DNA of 64,000 bases, taken from positions 27,810,495 to 27,874,494 of the forward strand of contig OU452225.1 of NCBI GenBank assembly GCA_911728455.2. The letters run 5' to 3'. The notes below the pieces were generated by a model. That model worked only from the letters and a program-made list of their open reading frames with translations. It made no database searches and had not been told where the DNA came from. Shown here one piece after another: positions 12,061 through 23,349 of the stretch. Every line of letters starts with the position of its first letter. The stretch's first letter is position 1. This DNA comes from Marthasterias glacialis. Lineage: Eukaryota; Echinodermata; Asteroidea; Forcipulatida; Asteriidae. Position numbers and translations under genes: made by a program.

Positions 12061-12464
12061 AAAAAAAGGAACTTACATGTTCTTGTTTGTTGGGATGAGG
12101 TAGGCCGACTTGGGTTGACATCGCCAGGGTTCCAGAAACATCAACGCCGCCTTCCAGTAGCTTTTTGAGGCAGGAATAAAAAAAAACCAAGAAATATTAA
12201 GTATCAATGCAAATACAGAAACTATAATTGATTTTACAAAAGTATGACAATGTTGCAAGCTACTAACGGCTAGAAGGCCCAACAGCCTTTGCTGAAAACG
12301 GATGCTTTTGGCTCGAATATTACACAGCAGTATGTACAATTGCACGTTTGAACAATTTCATTCAAGGTTGGCTATCAGGATAAATAAACTGAATAAAATT
12401 ATGTGAGAAATTGCCAGCCAGCGCGAATAAATAGTGAACAGTCGAAGAATGCACACAGTACAAC
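11730..12464. repeat. Segmental duplication, copy 2 (~735 bp)
   Basis: Second copy of the segment at 10080-10808. It contains the second 84-bp candidate exon. It ends at AGTACAAC, beyond which the two copies have unrelated sequence (GCGGCCCTG in copy 1 versus CGTACGGAG here). Confidence 0.85.
12077..12160 (-). other. Candidate 84-bp exon, copy 2
   Basis: This has the same open 28-codon segment, AAAAAG acceptor and GTAAGT donor (12071-12076) as the copy at 10427-10510. About 330 bp upstream on the same strand is another strong donor (GTAAGT at 12487-12492). It ends a GC-rich segment (about 12493-12610) that has stops in the phase needed to join this exon, so that segment could only be a non-coding 5' exon. 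The gene identity is unknown. Confidence 0.3.
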
Positions 12465-12631
12465 CGTACGGAGTGAATAAATGAAAACTTACCGCAGTCC
12501 GGTGGTTCACGGTGCGGGGACCCAGTCACTACAACGCCGGGCCGGGTTCACATCGTCAAGGCATCGGGAGCTCCTGGGCAGACCACTTCACGGCACAGAA
12601 TATGGCTCCTGAATGAGGAGATTGAGCTTTT

Positions 12632-12979
12632 ATGTGGCATTCATATCCAAGACGGATACAATACCCAGTCCTGACAGACAGGCCTTCAACAGAAATAAAG
12701 TCCAACAATAATAGGATTACAAATCTAACGGGTTTTCCTCATTGTTGTTGCAGCCTTGCAGATCGTTTAACACAAAACACCAATTGTACAACAAACCCCG
12801 TTCTATTTAGAGCAAGAACAGCAAAAGGCACCCTGCGATTGGACGGGGTTGCATCTTGCCCTATTGATGGGAATCCAGCAGATTGGCCAGAATTTAATGG
12901 GTTGTTATTGAATGCATATGCAACTGGGTTGCATCTTGGAACTAAGCAGATTGGGCAGAACTTAATCGGTTGTTGTTGA
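12632..12979 (+). other. 115-codon open frame with an internal repeat, unrecognised
   Basis: An open frame with no recognised domain. Its second half holds two loosely repeated segments (GGTTGCATCTTG ... AGATTGG-CAGAA-TTAAT, at about 12848-12905 and 12923-12975), so the openness may be a by-product of a short duplication. No splice or promoter evidence supports it. It is recorded because it is one of few non-satellite frames in this part of the window. Confidence 0.12.
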
Positions 12980-13046
12980 GCGCATCTGCGTGGGATGAAA
13001 GCCCGGCAAGTCTGTGATCAATCAGTTTTTGCTGACGCAGTCTTAC

Positions 13047-13553
13047 TGAATGAGGGCGCAATTTTTGTAAACAAGGACGGGTCATAGCTCGGCATTCCTA
13101 TATAAATATTAAATTTCAAGTGGGCATTAACTAATGTCTTTTCCAGTTTTTCCAGCTTGCATATAGTAAAAAACATATTTGTACGCTTATTGAATCATTC
13201 AACCGTCTTGTATTTCTCAAATTAAAACTTACAAAACCAAACCGAGGCTGGAATGAAAAAATGATTCACGTGAATGCTGTTGCACACGTGAAATAATGGG
13301 AGGAAAATTAAAGGTGGATATTTTTGGTCAAAGTAGTGAGTGAATAAAATTATATAATTTATAGGCCAAACGTGCACATCAAAGACCTTCCTACCGACAC
13401 CAAGAACTCAATGCGTGTTTTTTTTTCCGTCAGTCAACAAAAAATTTGATTTTTTTTAACGTTGTACACCTCAAACAAAAGGGGTTGACCTGCCTTCCGA
13501 CCCCTGTGTTTCCATGACATCGTTCTTGTTTACAAAAATTGCGCCTTCATTCA
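13047..13553. mobile_element. Foldback/MITE-like element with ~32-bp inverted ends
   Basis: The left end (TGAATGAGGGCGCAATTTTT then GTAAACAAGGACG) is matched in inverted orientation by the right end at about 13522-13553 (CGTTCTTGTTTACAAAAATT then GCGCCTTCATTCA), with a few mismatches. The roughly 440 bp between the ends has no coding capacity. A related end (CTTGTTTACAAAAAATGACC then CCTTCA) occurs alone near 18577, just after the large minisatellite. This is a non-autonomous element; the superfamily could not be decided. Confidence 0.65.
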
Positions 13554-13559
13554 ACCAAA

Positions 13560-14030
13560 GTGCGACAGCCCAATCTGATTAAACAAAAGAAGAACATAAT
13601 GAGGACTTTGAAATTAAAAAACAAATATTTACAATGGTAGTTTCATCATAAAAACCATATACATACTCATGCTCAAACTAGGATTACTACTACTATTATT
13701 TTATACCCCCCCCCCCCCATAGTGTAGCCATTTTGATTTAACATTCAAAGTATTGTTCTCAAAGGGAAACTGGAAGGGAAAATGTCACCCATTTTCTGAT
13801 ATGAAACTGGTAATTGTTACTGTATTTTATAAAAATGACTGGACAGTGGCTCAGGGAAAGTCCAAAGAACATGGTCAACAATCCGATGTTGTGATTTCTG
13901 AAAATCTTATACAAGTGATTTATGGAACCAGAACATAGTTTACAACAATGCAAGTATTTCCTCAGAGGCAACTCATGTGACAATCAACTAATTTTAATGT
14001 AATTAAATTTTGCAAGGTGAGAGGTTTGGG
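13560..14030. other. Non-coding spacer with C-tract
   Basis: No recognisable gene. It contains a C12-type tract near 13708. Two opposed short open frames (plus 13753-13938 and minus 13759-13983) overlap, without domains or splice signals. Confidence 0.5.
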
Positions 14031-14039
14031 ATGAGGCTG

Positions 14040-17000
14040 GGGTCTCCCGGTGGACAAGAATTGGGAGGAGGGGGTTATGCTGATATAGTTGCTGGAGGGC
14101 TGGTGATGGAATGGAGTGGGGGTTGCTGCCGCTGATATTTACTGAGTGGAGGGACGGTGATGGAATGGGGTGGGGGTTGTTGCCGCTGATATTTACCGAG
14201 TGGAGGGATGGTGATGGACTGGGGTGGGGTTTAGTGATGATGGGTGCTGCTGATATTTACTGAGTGGAGGGATGGTGGAGGGATGGTGATGGAATGGGGT
14301 GGGGGTTGGTGCTGATGGGTGCTGCTGATATTTACTTAGTGGAGGGATGGTGATGGAATGGGGTGGGGTTTAGTGATGATGGGTGCTGCTGATATTTACT
14401 GAGTGGAGGGATGGTGGAGGGACGGTGATGGAATGGGGTGGGGGTTGGTGCTGATGGGTGCTGCTGATATTTACTTCGGGGAGGGATGGTGATGGAATGG
14501 GGTGGGGTTTAGTGATGATGGGTGCTGCTGATATTTACTGAGTGGAGGGATGGTGGAGGGATGGTGATGGAATGGGGTGGGGGTTGGTGTTGATGGGTGC
14601 TGCTGATATTTACTTAATGGAAGGACGGTGATGGAATGGGGTGGGGGTTGGTGCTGATGGATGCTGCTGATATTTGTTGAGTGGAGGGATGGTGATGGAA
14701 TGGGGTGGGGGTTAGTGCTGATGGATGCTGCTGATATTTACTTAGTGGAGGGATGGTGATGGAATGGGGTGGGGGTTGGTGCTGATGGGTGCTGCTGGTA
14801 TTTGCTGAGTGGAGGGATGGTGATGGAATGGGGTGGGGTTAGTGCTGATGGGTGCTGCTGATATTTGCTGAGTGGAGGGACGGTGATGGAATGGGGTGGG
14901 GTTGGTGCTGCTGGGTGCTGCTGATATTTACTGAGTGGAGGGACGGTGATGGAATAGGGTGGGGGTTGGTGTTGATGGATGCTGCTGCTATTTGCTGAGT
15001 GGAGGGATGGTGATGAAATGGGGTGGGGGTTGGTACTGATGGGTGCTGCTGATATTTGCTGAGTGGAGGGACGGTTATGGAATGGGGTGGGGTTAGTGCT
15101 GATGGGTGCTGCTGATATGTACTGAGTGGAGGGACGGTGATGGAATGGGGTGGGGGTTGGTGTTGATGGATGCTTCTGCTATTTGCTGAGTGGAGGGATG
15201 GTGATGGAATGGGGTGGGGGTTGGTACTGATGGGTGCTGCTGATATTTGTTGAGTGGAGCAATGGTGATTGAATGGGATGGGGTTGGTGCTGATGGATGC
15301 TGCTGACATTTGTTGAGTGGAGGGATGGTTATGGAATGGGGTGGGGTTAGTGATGATGGGTGCTGCTGATATGTACTGAGTGGAGGGACGGTGATGGAAT
15401 GGGGTGGGGGTTGGTGTTGATGGATGCTGCTGCTATTTGCTGAGTGGAGGGATGGTGATGGAATGGGGTGGGGGTTGATACTGATGGGTGCTGCTGATAT
15501 TTGTTGAGTGGAGCAATGGTGATTGAATGGGATGGGGTTGGTGCTGATGGATGCTGCTGACATTTGTTGAGTGGAGGGATAGTGATGGAATGGGGTGGCG
15601 GTTGGTGTTGGATGCTGCTGCTATTTACTTAGTGGAGGGCTGATGAGTTCTGCTGATATTTATTGAGTGGAGGGATGGTGATGGAATTGGGTGGGGGTTG
15701 TTGCTGTTGGTGCTGATGGATGCTGCTGATATTTTCTGAGTGGAGGGATGGTGGAGGGATGGTGATGGGATGGGGTGGGGGTTGGTGTTGATGGGTGCTG
15801 CTGATATTTACTTAGTGGAGGGACGGTGATGGAGTGGGGTGGGGGTTGGTGCTGATGGATGCTGCTGACATTTGTTGAGTGGAGGGATAGTGATGGAATG
15901 GGGTGGCGGTTGGTGTTGGATGCTGCTGCTATTTACTTAGTGGAGGGCTGATGAGTTCTGCTGATATTTACTGAGTGGAGGGATGGTGATGGAATTGGGT
16001 GGGGGTTGTTGCTGTTGGTGCTGATGGATGCTGCTGATATTTACTGAGTGGAGGGATGGTGGAGGGATGGTGATGGAATGGGGTGGGGTTAGTGCTGATG
16101 GATGCTGCTGATATTTACTTAGTGGAGGGATGGTGATGGAATGGGGTGGGGGTTGGTGCTGATGGGTGCTGCTGGTATTTGCTGAGTGGAGGGATGGTGA
16201 TGGAATGGGGTGGGGTTGGTGCTGATGGGTGCTGCTGATATTTACTGAGTGGAGGGACGGTGATGGAATGGGGTGGGGGTTGGTACTGATGGGTGCTGCT
16301 GATATTTGCTGACTGGAGGGACGGTGATGGAATGGGGTGGGGTTAGTGCTGATGGGTGCTGCTGATATGTACTGAGTGGAGGAACGGTGATGGTATGGGG
16401 TGGGGGTTGGTGTTGATGGATGCTGCTGCTATTTGCTGAGTGGAGGGATGGTGATGGAATGGGGTGGGGGTTGGTACTGATGGGTGATGCTGATATTTGT
16501 TGAGTGGAGCAATGGTGATTGAATGGGATGGGGTTGGTGCTGATGGATGCTGCTGACATTTGTTGAGTGGAGGGATGGTGATGGAATGGGGTGGGGGTTG
16601 GTGTTGCTGGGTGCTGCTGCTATTGACTTAGTGGAGGGATGGTGATGTAATGGGAAGGGGGTTGGTGCTGATGGGTGCTGCTGATATTTACTTAGTGGAG
16701 GGATGGTGATGGAATGGGGTGGGGGTTAGTGCTGCTGGGTGCTGCTGATATTTGTTGAGTGGAGGGACGGTGATGGAATGGGGTGGGGGTTGGTGCTGAT
16801 GGGTGCTGCTGATATTTGCTGAGTGGAGGGACGGTGATGGAATGGGATGGGGGTTGGTGCTGATGGGTGCTGCTGCTATTTGTTGAGTGGAGGGATGGTG
16901 ATGTAATGGGATGGGGGTTGGTGCTGATGGATGCTGCTGCTATTTGTTGAGTGGAGGGATGGTGATGGAATGGGGTGGGGGTTAGTGCTGATGGATGCTG

Positions 17001-18510
17001 CTGATATTTACTTAGTGGAGGGATGGTGATGTAATGGGATGGGGGTTGGTGCTGATGGATGGTGCTGCTATTTGTTGAGTGGAGGGATGGTGATGGAATG
17101 GGGTGGGGGTTAGTGCTGATGGATGCTGCTGATATTTACTTAGTGGAGGGATGGTGATGTAATGGGATGGGGGTTGGTGCTGATGGATGCTGCTGCTATT
17201 TGTTGAGTGGAGGGATGGTGATGGAATGGGGTGGGGGTTAGTGCTGATGGATGCTGCTGATATTTACTTAGTGGAGGGATGGTGATGTAATGGGATGGGG
17301 GTTGGTGCTGATGGATGCTGCTGATATTTGTTGAGTGGAGGGATGGTGATGGAATGGGGTGGGGGTTAGTGCTGATGGATGCTGCTGATATTTACTTAGT
17401 GGAGGGATGGTGATGTAATGGGATAGGGGTTGGTGCTGATGGGTGCTGCTGCTATTTGTTGAGTGGAGGGATGGTGATGTAATGGGATGGGGGTTGGTGC
17501 TGATGGATGCTGCTGCTATTTGTTGAGTGGAGGGATGGTGATGGAATGGGATGGGGGTTGGTGTTGCTGGGTGCTGCTGCTATTTGTTGAGTGGAGGGAT
17601 GGTGATGGAATGGGGTGGGGGTTGGTACTGATGGATGCTGCTGATATTTACTTAGTGGAGGGACGGTGATGGAATGGGATGGGGTTAGTGCTGCTGGGTG
17701 CTGCCAATATTTGCGGAGTGGAGGGACGGTGATGGAATGGGGTGGGGGTTGGTGTTGATGGATGCTCCTGATATTTGCCGAGTGGAGGGATGGTGATGGA
17801 ATGGGTGGGTTTGGTGCTGATGAGTTCTGCTGATATTTACTGAGTGGAGGGATGGTGACAGAATTGAGTGGGAGTTGGTGCTGATGGATGCTACTGAGTG
17901 CTGAAGGGGCAGGGTGCTGTTGATATGAAATTTGCTAGCCAACAATATCAGGTAATTTTAAGGACATTTTCTAAGTGGGCAGGTGCTGGGTGCGGTTGAT
18001 ATTTGTTGAGTGGAGGGATGGTGATGTAATTGGGTGGGGGTTAGTGCTGAAGGATGGTGCTGATGTTTACTGAGTGGAGGGATAGTGATGGAATGGGGTG
18101 GCGGTTGGTGTTGGATGCTGCTGCTATTTACTTAGTGGAGGGCTGATGAGTTCTGCTGATATTTACTGAGTGGAGGGATGGTGATGTAATTGGGTGGGGG
18201 TTAGTGCTGAAGGATGGTGCTGATGTTTACTGAGTGGAGGGATGGTGATGGAAAGGGGTGGGGGTTGGTGTTGGATGCTGCTGCTATTTACTTAGTGGAG
18301 GGCTGATGAGTTCTGCTGATATTTACTGAGTGGAGGGATGGTGATGGAATTGGGTGGGGGTTGGTGCTGTTGGTGCTGATGGATGCTGCTGATATTTACT
18401 GAGTGAAGGGGTTAGTGATGGAATGGGGTGGGGGTTGGTGCTGATGGGTGCTACTGGCTGCTGAAGGGGCAGGGTGCTGTTGATATGAAATTTGCTGGCC
18501 AAAAATATCA
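14040..18510. repeat. G-rich ~64-bp minisatellite, about 65-70 copies
   Basis: The unit is about 64 bp: TTGGTGCTGATGGGTGCTGC, TGATATTTACTGAGTGGAGG, GATGGTGATGGAATGGGGTG, GGGG. Subtypes alternate (TTTACTTAG versus TTTGTTGAG; GATGGGTGC versus GATGGATGC). Longer blocks are themselves repeated, for example around 15.1/15.35 kb and 17.0/17.3 kb. The plus strand has GGGGTGGGGG once per unit. Minus-strand open frames rich in His, Pro and Ser (for example 14839-15309) are frames of the repeat. Near 17880-17990 and 18460-18545 two copies of a non-repeat tail (GAAGGGGCAGGGTGCTGTTG) close two sub-arrays. Confidence 0.95.
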
Positions 18511-18519
18511 GGTATTTTA

Positions 18520-18960
18520 AGGACATTTTCTAAGTGGGCAGGTTGGCAAGTAATGGACATGTGATGTTACCAATGACTTGTTTACAAAAAATGACCCCTT
18601 CAATCACGGCAAGTTGAATGCAGACGCCTCAACATTTCCAATCTTTAACAAGACTCACATTCTCTAAAGGTTGACTCAAATTTCATCAAGAATACACTAC
18701 TGAAGAAGATCAACCTTAAACATGTTATACTGTCAACAAATACATTCTTTTTTATTACAATTACACAAAATCTTTTGTCATTTTCATTTGTTTTGCATAA
18801 GGCCTCCACTTTCCTCAATCCAACAGTACTACAGAAAGTCACAAAATAGTGTCACACATGTTGTTTTTAAAACAATATAATGATGGATGAAGTATAGCTG
18901 CCTTGTACAACTGAGGGCACAACTATTGAAGGATTGAGCCAAATTTTGGGGCACAGCTTA
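18520..18960. other. Non-coding spacer
   Basis: No gene was recognised. It contains the lone foldback-like end near 18577 noted with the 13.0-kb element. The minus open frame at 18645-18842 has no recognisable domain. Confidence 0.5.
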
Positions 18961-18964
18961 TCGG

Positions 18965-19245
18965 CACGTTGTGGCCGAGAAGTCTAGTGCATCAGATGGC
19001 CGAGTTCTGATGGCCGCGTCATCGGGGTGAGGGTTCCATTCCCGGTCATGACACCTGAATCTTTGAGCAAGGCACTCAACCATAGCCCTGGTGGAAACCT
19101 GAGAGGGCTGTGATAGTAGTGTATTGGATTAACCCCGCAGTGCTAATTTAAGCAGCTTGAGGTTGTATGATCCCCTGGGAGTTACAAAAGTTTCAGGCAT
19201 ATGCCTGATGAACAGGGATAATAATAACAATACCAGAGTCTTATA
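18965..19245 (+). mobile_element. tRNA-derived SINE
   Basis: It starts with a tRNA-like head (TGGCCGAG box A-like; GGGTTCCATTCCC box B-like at about 19027-19040). An unrelated body follows (TGAGCAAGGCACTCAACCAT, CCCTGGTGGAAACCTGAGAG) and a short ATAATAATAAC tail ends it. This is the typical structure of a polymerase III SINE. It lies about 55 bp from a second SINE in opposite orientation. Confidence 0.7.
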
Positions 19246-19299
19246 CAGCCAACAATTAAACTTATTATTATAATTTTTTAAGACAGGTTTTGAAGTTTT

Positions 19300-19603
19300 T
19301 GAATTCGGAGACCCATTTATGTAGCACCTTATAAGGGTTTACAAGGTGCTGCGGTGCATTCAGCAGCCACTGCCGGAAACACCTGGGCAAACCCCTTCTC
19401 TTAGCGATAAGTGTCACTGTATTCTTTTACGTACGTTCTTTTATGCATTACACAATGCAGTGGATCTACGGCTTAACGTCCCATCTGAGGATGAAGCAAT
19501 AATGGTTAAGTGTCTTACTTGAGGACACAAGTGTCAAGACCGGGGCTCGAACCCGCACTCTGAAGAGTCCAGTGCGCTTGACTGCTCGGCCACCATACGC
19601 CCC
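19300..19603 (-). mobile_element. Near full-length tRNA-derived SINE
   Basis: Read on the minus strand, it begins with a Leu/Ser-type tRNA-like head (GGGGCGTATGGTGGCCGAGC; box B GGTTCGAGCCCC). The body contains AAGACACTTAACCATTATTG, CTTCATCCTCAGATGGGACG and GCACCTTGTAAACCCTTATA, ending in TACATAAATGGGTC. A related plus-strand copy lies at about 53360-53660, which confirms a dispersed family. Confidence 0.8.
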
Positions 19604-19604
19604 A

Positions 19605-20380
19605 ATGTACGCCAGTACACTAATAATGTTGTATAGCTCCTCTATCCAACTACTAGGATATGTGCTCTACAAACCAAGTATTATTATTGTTATTACCACA
19701 GTTTGTGATTTGATGGTCGGTAAGGAGTGCCATAAAATTGAGCACAAGATTGCACAGGAAGAGAAACAACAGTTTATTAGATCATTGAGTTCAAGTCTTT
19801 TGTTGCCTTTCCAAATTAATTCTACAGAACAAAACACAGAAAGTAAATATTGGAGTCCATTATCAAATGCCAAGTACAGGAATACGAGAGGCGGATAATG
19901 TTAATGCTGAGTTTGATTTTACAAAGAGCTAGAATCGATCTTTGGATGTGTATCTTAAGTGCTAAGTGTGATGTCACAATGCAAATCACTATGGCAATAT
20001 TGACAACTCATCTTTATATGAATCTTTTAACAAAGCAGTTTAAGAAATGGAGCCCTCTACTGGCAAAGAGTTACCATCCACCATCCCCCCCCCCCCCCCC
20101 GCCACTGTATCCTGTTGGTAAGTGATGACGTTTTGAGTCGGAAGTGCAATGTAAACGAATGGTATACATCCATGTACATTAACACTTATGGGGACGGTGA
20201 GCCTTTTCTAACATTGCCACCCCCCCCAAGTATTCAACTGAACATGTCCGAGACACACATGAAACCTCAAAACTCATGTCTTCATTTTTAGCCTGTGAAC
20301 ACCTGCAAGAATTTTCTTCTTGATTTGTGAAATTTAATAGATGTTTAATTTGCATTTGTGGATAAAGAAAATCATTTGTA
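19605..20380. other. Non-coding spacer
   Basis: No recognisable gene. Overlapping frames at 19572-19898 and 19850-20125 run into a CCCCCCCCCCCCCC tract near 20087 and show no domain. There is a second C-tract near 20219. Confidence 0.45.
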
Positions 20381-20384
20381 TTTT

Positions 20385-20650
20385 TTACCCATACTCCGAT
20401 GTGTGTTGTAAGTACTGCATACTCGGTACTCTCCCCCGAGTCCTGTGGAAAAAAAACACAGGCATATTACTCAGGTGGGATTTAAACCCACAATCTTTGC
20501 CATGCTAGAGCAGATGTCATACCACTAGGCCACCGAGATAGCCCCGTAGCTAAAGGCAAGAGGGTCTTTCTTTTCCCACAGAACTTGGAAAAGTACTGAG
20601 TATACAATGCTTAACACACATCGGTGTATGAGTAAAACAGAAATAATATT
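20385..20650. mobile_element. Two tRNA-SINE copies in inverted orientation
   Basis: On the minus strand (about 20545 to 20385) lies a tRNA-like head with box B GGGTTTAAATCCCACC and the body ACTCGGGGGAGAGTACC, then CACACATCGGAGTATGG. Immediately right of it (about 20560-20650) is the body of the same family on the plus strand (TTCCCACAGAACTTGGAAAA, ACACACATCGGTGTATGAGT). The two bodies therefore face away from a shared head region. Confidence 0.7.
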
Positions 20651-21530
20651 GATTCTTGAAGGTTTTCTGACAAAGCGTGCTTCACATACAAGTGCTGTTT
20701 CATTATTATTATTACTAATAAGTTGGCATCTTTCAAACAATAAATACGTACAGATATTTTACACAAGGTGTATTCCTCTGTTATAGTTCTGCACAAGATA
20801 TTGTTAGTATAAGCATCTTGCCAAACTTTCTTGTCTCATTCTCTCCTTCTGATCAAGAATTACATCCAGAACATTCAGGTAGAAGACAGGAAGCCAAAGG
20901 ATGTACTCTGTTGTCTTGAGTTTCAGAACGAGTCACATCCAACTCAGCATGAAGGTCTAGGTGACCTCGATTTGACCCACATGGAGGCAGAGGTTCAAAA
21001 TGGCAGAAGTTGAGTGGACTCAGGATCAGATAGTGGGGACCTCCATATCTGGTTTCCTGTGTGTACAGCAAAGAAAAAAAAAACATAAATGTAATACAAC
21101 CATAGAAATAGGACATGCTGAGCTTAATTGTCGTCTGTGTCTGCTGTACACGCCCTGCACAATTTGGCGATGAAATATATGAAAGTAAAATTAATTTAAC
21201 AAAGAAAACAAAGAAAACCCGAGAATGAGACTTGACCTCAGTTTCCGGTTACTTGTGAACAATTAAGAATTTTGCCCAACTGACGTTCATGTTATCATTA
21301 AACCTATGTAATGGTTGCTCAGATTCGTGAGTGATTCACAATCGGTACTGCATGTAGTCTAGAATAATTGAGGTCAAATAAGCATCCTTGTCCCAAGTTT
21401 TTAATTTTGATAATGTATCTCGCCAAGACAACTAGTTAAACCTAAAAAGTTGACTTGTCACCAAGATGACTTACTGAAGCTAAGAAAGTTGACATCTTAG
21501 TTTCAAGACAACTTGGTGGTTTCATTTATC
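20650..21530. other. Non-coding spacer
   Basis: No recognised gene, splice-supported exon or repeat. The two overlapping frames at 20831-21013 (plus) and 20853-21116 (minus) show no domain. Confidence 0.4.
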
Positions 21531-21534
21531 TTAT

Positions 21535-21705
21535 TTGTGTTTTTCACCCATACACCAATGTGTTTTAAGTACTGTAAACCTAGTACTTTCCCGAGTTCTG
21601 TGAAAAAAAAAACACAGGCAGGTTACTCAGGTGGGATTTGAACCCACGACATTTACCAGTATAGAGCAGATGTCTTACCAACTACACCACCGAGATAGCC
21701 TGGTG
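21535..21705 (-). mobile_element. tRNA-derived SINE
   Basis: The minus strand reads GGCTATCTCGGTGGTGTAGT, then box B GGGTTCAAATCCCACC, then CACAGAACTCGGGAAAGTAC and a tail including CACATTGGTGTATGGGTG. It is the cleanest copy of the family also seen near 20.4, 21.8, 54.8 and 55.1 kb. Confidence 0.8.
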
Positions 21706-21784
21706 GCTAGAGGCCGCACCAATCATTTTCGCAGTGGGTACCACTGGTTTTGCAATGGTTTCTAATAGATGTTAAACTCGCATC

Positions 21785-21950
21785 GGGGATAAAGAATATC
21801 ATTTATGTTTTAAGCACCGTATCCTCAGTACTTTCTTGAGTTCTGTGAAAAAAATCCACATGCATGTTACTCGGGTGGGATTCCAACCCACGACCTTTGC
21901 CATTCTAGAGCAGATTTCTTACCAACTAGACCACCGAGAATGACCGGTAG
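21785..21950 (-). mobile_element. tRNA-derived SINE, shorter copy
   Basis: Same family and orientation as the copy 80 bp to the left. The box B-like segment is GGGTTGGAATCCCACC and the head is TTCTCGGTGGTCTAGTTGGT. The 3' body is partly lost. Confidence 0.7.
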
Positions 21951-21954
21951 CTAA

Positions 21955-23050
21955 TTTATCTTATCATCTGGTAAGCAGAATGGCACTGCCAGGGCTCCTT
22001 ACAATGACATTCATGAACATTTATATTTATTCACCCTCCCCCCAACCTCCTCAATCTGAAACCTCATAACTCTTACCCCCTAGGAACAAGAGCCTTATCT
22101 ACAGCAGAAAAAAACAGTTAAAGAGAAAGCAATGAAACAAACTTGACAACATTTTTATGAAGTTGTCCTCTGGCTTTAAAAAGTCATTCCTTTATCTGAG
22201 AAAAAAGGAGAAGAATCCTTTCACGAACCAGGTGTATACCTGGCTGGCAGCATTCACATAAAACTGCTCCGAGCAAGCATCCTCTCTTTAGATAAGATTA
22301 ATTTAAGCTCCCCTTTTGTGTTTTAAAATGATACCCCTGTCAGGTATGTAGGCCAAATCAGATGCTTCAACTAAATCACGCTCATAGCAACCATGGATGA
22401 AGAAAAGGTAATCTTACTTCCTCTGAAAACAGGTCATCTATGAGTACATTTGCTCGATTTTTTTCATTCCGCCCGGTGGGGAATTTTGTAGTGTGATAAA
22501 TAGTTTGGGAGTGCTCCTGGGAGTTGCTACATCTTTGTGTGAGTACACAAGGACTTACAGTAGTGTGTTCGGTGTTATACAATATGTTGGGCTCAACTCA
22601 AGAAGGTAAAGTTGACAGTTACAATATTTTAAAGGTACAATACAGGATTTGGTATTCAGCGATTATTTTCATTTATTAGTATCAGTCTGAAAGCTTACTG
22701 CTTATGAAGTTCATACCAGTACCAATCTCCCATAGAAATGTTTCCGTCTGCAATACTGTCAATGTCCTCCATTTTGATTTCGGTTGTAACAACTGAAATT
22801 AAGGACATTGTGTTTACATGCAGAAAAGTGTGCAAGGTTTTTCACTATTTTCCTTCTGACTCAGACAACAGATTGAGCCCAAAGTTCCAAAGGTTTTTTT
22901 TCCACGTATATATTGAATCACACAAAGTAAGAACACTGCACTATCAGCTTTACCAATCCTATAGTTTACCTCTTATGAGCCAATGGTGTAACAAACTGAC
23001 ATTTTGGCTCTCTATGCATTCCGTTGAAGCAACAGTGTACCAAGCCAAAT
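21955..23050. other. Non-coding spacer
   Basis: No recognised gene. The 142-codon plus frame at 22738-23166 begins in ordinary-looking sequence and ends inside the short tandem repeat at about 23.1 kb. No domain or splice pattern supports it. Confidence 0.4.
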
Positions 23051-23079
23051 GTTTTTCTATTAAGCTTACTGACCCCTGT

Positions 23080-23345
23080 GCCAATCCTCTAGTTATCAAG
23101 AAACATATCATAAAAGGATGGTACATCATTGGTTATTGGAAGAGTACATTCATTCCAATCCTCTAGTTATCAAGAAACATATCATAAAGGGGCGGTACAT
23201 CATTAGTTTTTGGATAAGTACATTTATTCCAATCCTCTTGTAGATTCATTTTAATCCTCTAGTTTAAGGGATGGTGAATCATTGGTTTTTGGAAGAGTAC
23301 ATTTATTCCAATCTTCTAGTTTTACAGAAACCTCTCTCATTGAGG
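23080..23345. repeat. Degenerate ~76-bp tandem repeat
   Basis: About three to four copies of a unit containing TTCCAATCCTCTAGTTATCA, AGAAACATATCATAAA, GGTACATCATTGG and GGAAGAGTACATT. The first two copies (about 23085 and 23155) are near identical. The later ones are shortened or diverged. Confidence 0.75.
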
Positions 23346-23349
23346 GACA

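Noticed and set aside
14839..15563. His/Pro/Ser-rich secreted protein on the minus strand
   Set aside because: It is the reverse frame of the 64-bp minisatellite. The unit is not a multiple of three and frames break throughout the array.
19572..20125. Overlapping plus-strand frames of 108 and 91 codons
   Set aside because: They begin inside a SINE head or run into a C-tract, with no domain.
22738..23166. 142-codon plus-strand gene
   Set aside because: No domain or splice support. The end runs into a degenerate tandem repeat.
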